From Hyposmocoma kahamanoa (lineage: Eukaryota; Arthropoda; Insecta; Lepidoptera; Cosmopterigidae), in the NCBI RefSeq assembly GCF_003589595.1, contig NW_020654080.1, positions 4,600,347 through 4,664,346 of the forward strand: DNA of 64,000 bases, read 5' to 3'. Position numbers and translations under genes: made by a program. Below are positions 63,110-64,000 of this stretch, piece by piece; the stretch's first letter is position 1, and every line of letters starts with the position of its first letter. Under the pieces are notes generated by a model. It ran no database searches. It worked only from the letters and a program-made list of their open reading frames with translations, and was not told where the DNA came from.

Positions 63110-63540
63110 ACTTACACTTATTATACAAAATACGTGTTCTATTTAGTTCAGTTGATTGATTCAACACTCTCGCTATTATGCGGAATCAACCAAAGCTATT
63201 TGAGATTGTATAGACTCTTAAGTCTAGTTGTCAGCTCTGAGTCCATGATGCGCAAAAAGTTAGCTTCCATTGCTTTGTAGATATCGTGCTAGCTCAGTTC
63301 AGTACAGTGAACTCTCAATGTATGTGGCATCTTTTTTGTTTTCTGTTTTATTTTAATCATGTTAATTTATAGCTTTTTGTACCTTCAGTATCAAAAAGCC
63401 ATGTGTCATCTTCAAAAGTTTAATCACGTGAAAGTCATAAAAATAACACAATAACTACGTGAAACAAATTTATGTATCATCTCAATCATATCAAATCTCT
63501 ACTGTTTAAACATAAAACGTTCTTAACTACTTTCGTTCGT
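63110..63540. other. No recognisable feature
   Basis: AT-rich. 63165-63260 (gcggaatcaaccaaag, gtatagactcttaa, agcttccattg) echoes 36700-36760 after the M1 copy there, a weak hint that the two M1 sites lie in the same older repeat. Confidence 0.4.
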
Positions 63541-63559
63541 ACAATCTTTAAGCGTGAAA

Positions 63560-63682
63560 CAGATAGAGAGCAGATGCGGATCGGCGCGGATCGGGTCGGA
63601 AATTATATGGACGATAACCACACCGAGCGACTCGCCACGGTCACGACCCGACCCGCACCCGCTCTCTTTGTGTCTCTCGCCT
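63560..63682. repeat. Imperfect GC-rich inverted repeat
   Basis: agagagcagatgcggatcgg/cggatcgggtcgg and the complement of cgacccgacccgcacccgct/ctct are inverted across about 45 bp. The 110-codon ORF crossing it has no known motif. Confidence 0.5.
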
Positions 63683-63864
63683 TAAACCTCTCCCCTGAAA
63701 TGTGTAATTTTGCAGAAGTGGCATTGTTACAACCAAGGGTGCGTTTTAGTGCTGCTTACCTTTTTTGTTTTCTGCTAAATAAAAATATTATTACAATACC
63801 GTAGTATCCGTTCGAATATACAACCAAATACTCCGTAATTATTTTCCGGTATACTTGAATGAAT

Positions 63865-64000
63865 GAAATTCTTAGGAAATGAAACTATTTTTCCGGATTT
63901 AAATCGCGTATATTCGTTTTTTCAAACAAACCGACGTTTCGGGCCCTTTACAGGTCCCATGGTCACGGTTGACTGAGGTGGTACAGTCTTCAACCAGTTA
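63865..64000 (-). repeat. H repeat, cut by the window end
   Basis: aaatgaaactatttttccgg, tttaaatcgcgtatattcgt, cgacgtttcgggccctttac, ggtcccatggtcacggttga and gaggtggtacagtcttcaac. The longest H copy; it runs off the window. Confidence 0.7.

Noticed and set aside
1..64000. Bacterial-type features (operons, RBS, riboswitches, prophage)
   Set aside because: Nothing supports them; the sequence is eukaryotic intergenic DNA full of SINE, LINE and MITE remains.
1..64000. Telomeric TTAGG arrays or rDNA
   Set aside because: No TTAGG runs and no rRNA-like sequence seen; the R1-like fragment is not next to 28S-type sequence.

Overview
The window looks like repeat-dense nuclear DNA from an insect, most probably a butterfly or moth. 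It is AT-rich with small GC-rich islands, has only short broken reading frames, and is built almost wholly from transposable-element remains. The lepidopteran assignment is inference: the tRNA-like SINE heads, the 'cccactgctgggc' repeat, the short 'gtcggttaaaaa' repeat and the LINE tails resemble repeats of moth and butterfly genomes, but I could not search a database. I found no convincing host gene, rRNA, functional tRNA or CRISPR array. Two runs of exactly 400 N (22059-22458 and 34602-35001) are assembly gaps.

I use working labels for the repeat families. B1 is an abundant repeat of about 300 bp with at least 27 copies or fragments on both strands. S1, S2 and S3 are tRNA-headed SINEs; S4 is a SINE-like repeat with a tRNA-like 3' part. 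M1 and M2 are MITEs whose 8-bp target duplications can be read directly (hAT-like). M3-M6 are other terminal-inverted-repeat elements. T1 begins TCAGTACA and ends gtcggttaaaaa. La, Lb, Lc, Ld, Le and Lf are remains of different LINE reverse transcriptases: La has the FYNKIP C-terminus, Lb the WNSLPA C-terminus, Lc is CR1/jockey-like, Ld is RTE-like, Le is R1-like and Lf is an RT palm fragment. X, Y, G and H are short recurring segments of unknown origin.

Layout. 1-13 kb: S3, S4, B1, S2 and La fragments, M1 inside Y, an S2 inverted duplication, M3, a tRNA-head/R1-LINE chimera and three T1 copies. 13-20 kb: B1, an RTE 3' end nested in S1 with a clear 16-bp target duplication, two S2 fold-backs, S3 and M2. 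20-29 kb: an S2 hairpin, the Lc copy, an La copy interrupted by the first gap, a hairpin B1 copy, an RT palm fragment and a nested Lb element. 29-41 kb: a 16-bp-TSD insertion of unknown type, M1, M2, T1, S1 and B1, and the second gap. 41-55 kb: La, an RTE ORF2 C-terminus, T1, the GC-rich M5, S1, S2 and S3, and an Lb copy with a poly(A) tail. 55-64 kb: two M2 copies, B1, S1, a GC-rich long-TIR element M4, M1 and an H repeat cut by the window edge.

There is no operon or pathway here. What the sequences tell is a history: LINE machinery probably supplied the SINEs (one S1-like locus carries an R1-type LINE 3' end under a tRNA head), DNA transposases acted on M1/M2 in trans, and elements nested into one another. 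The most unusual recurring signal is near-perfect inverted duplication of SINE sequence at several independent loci.
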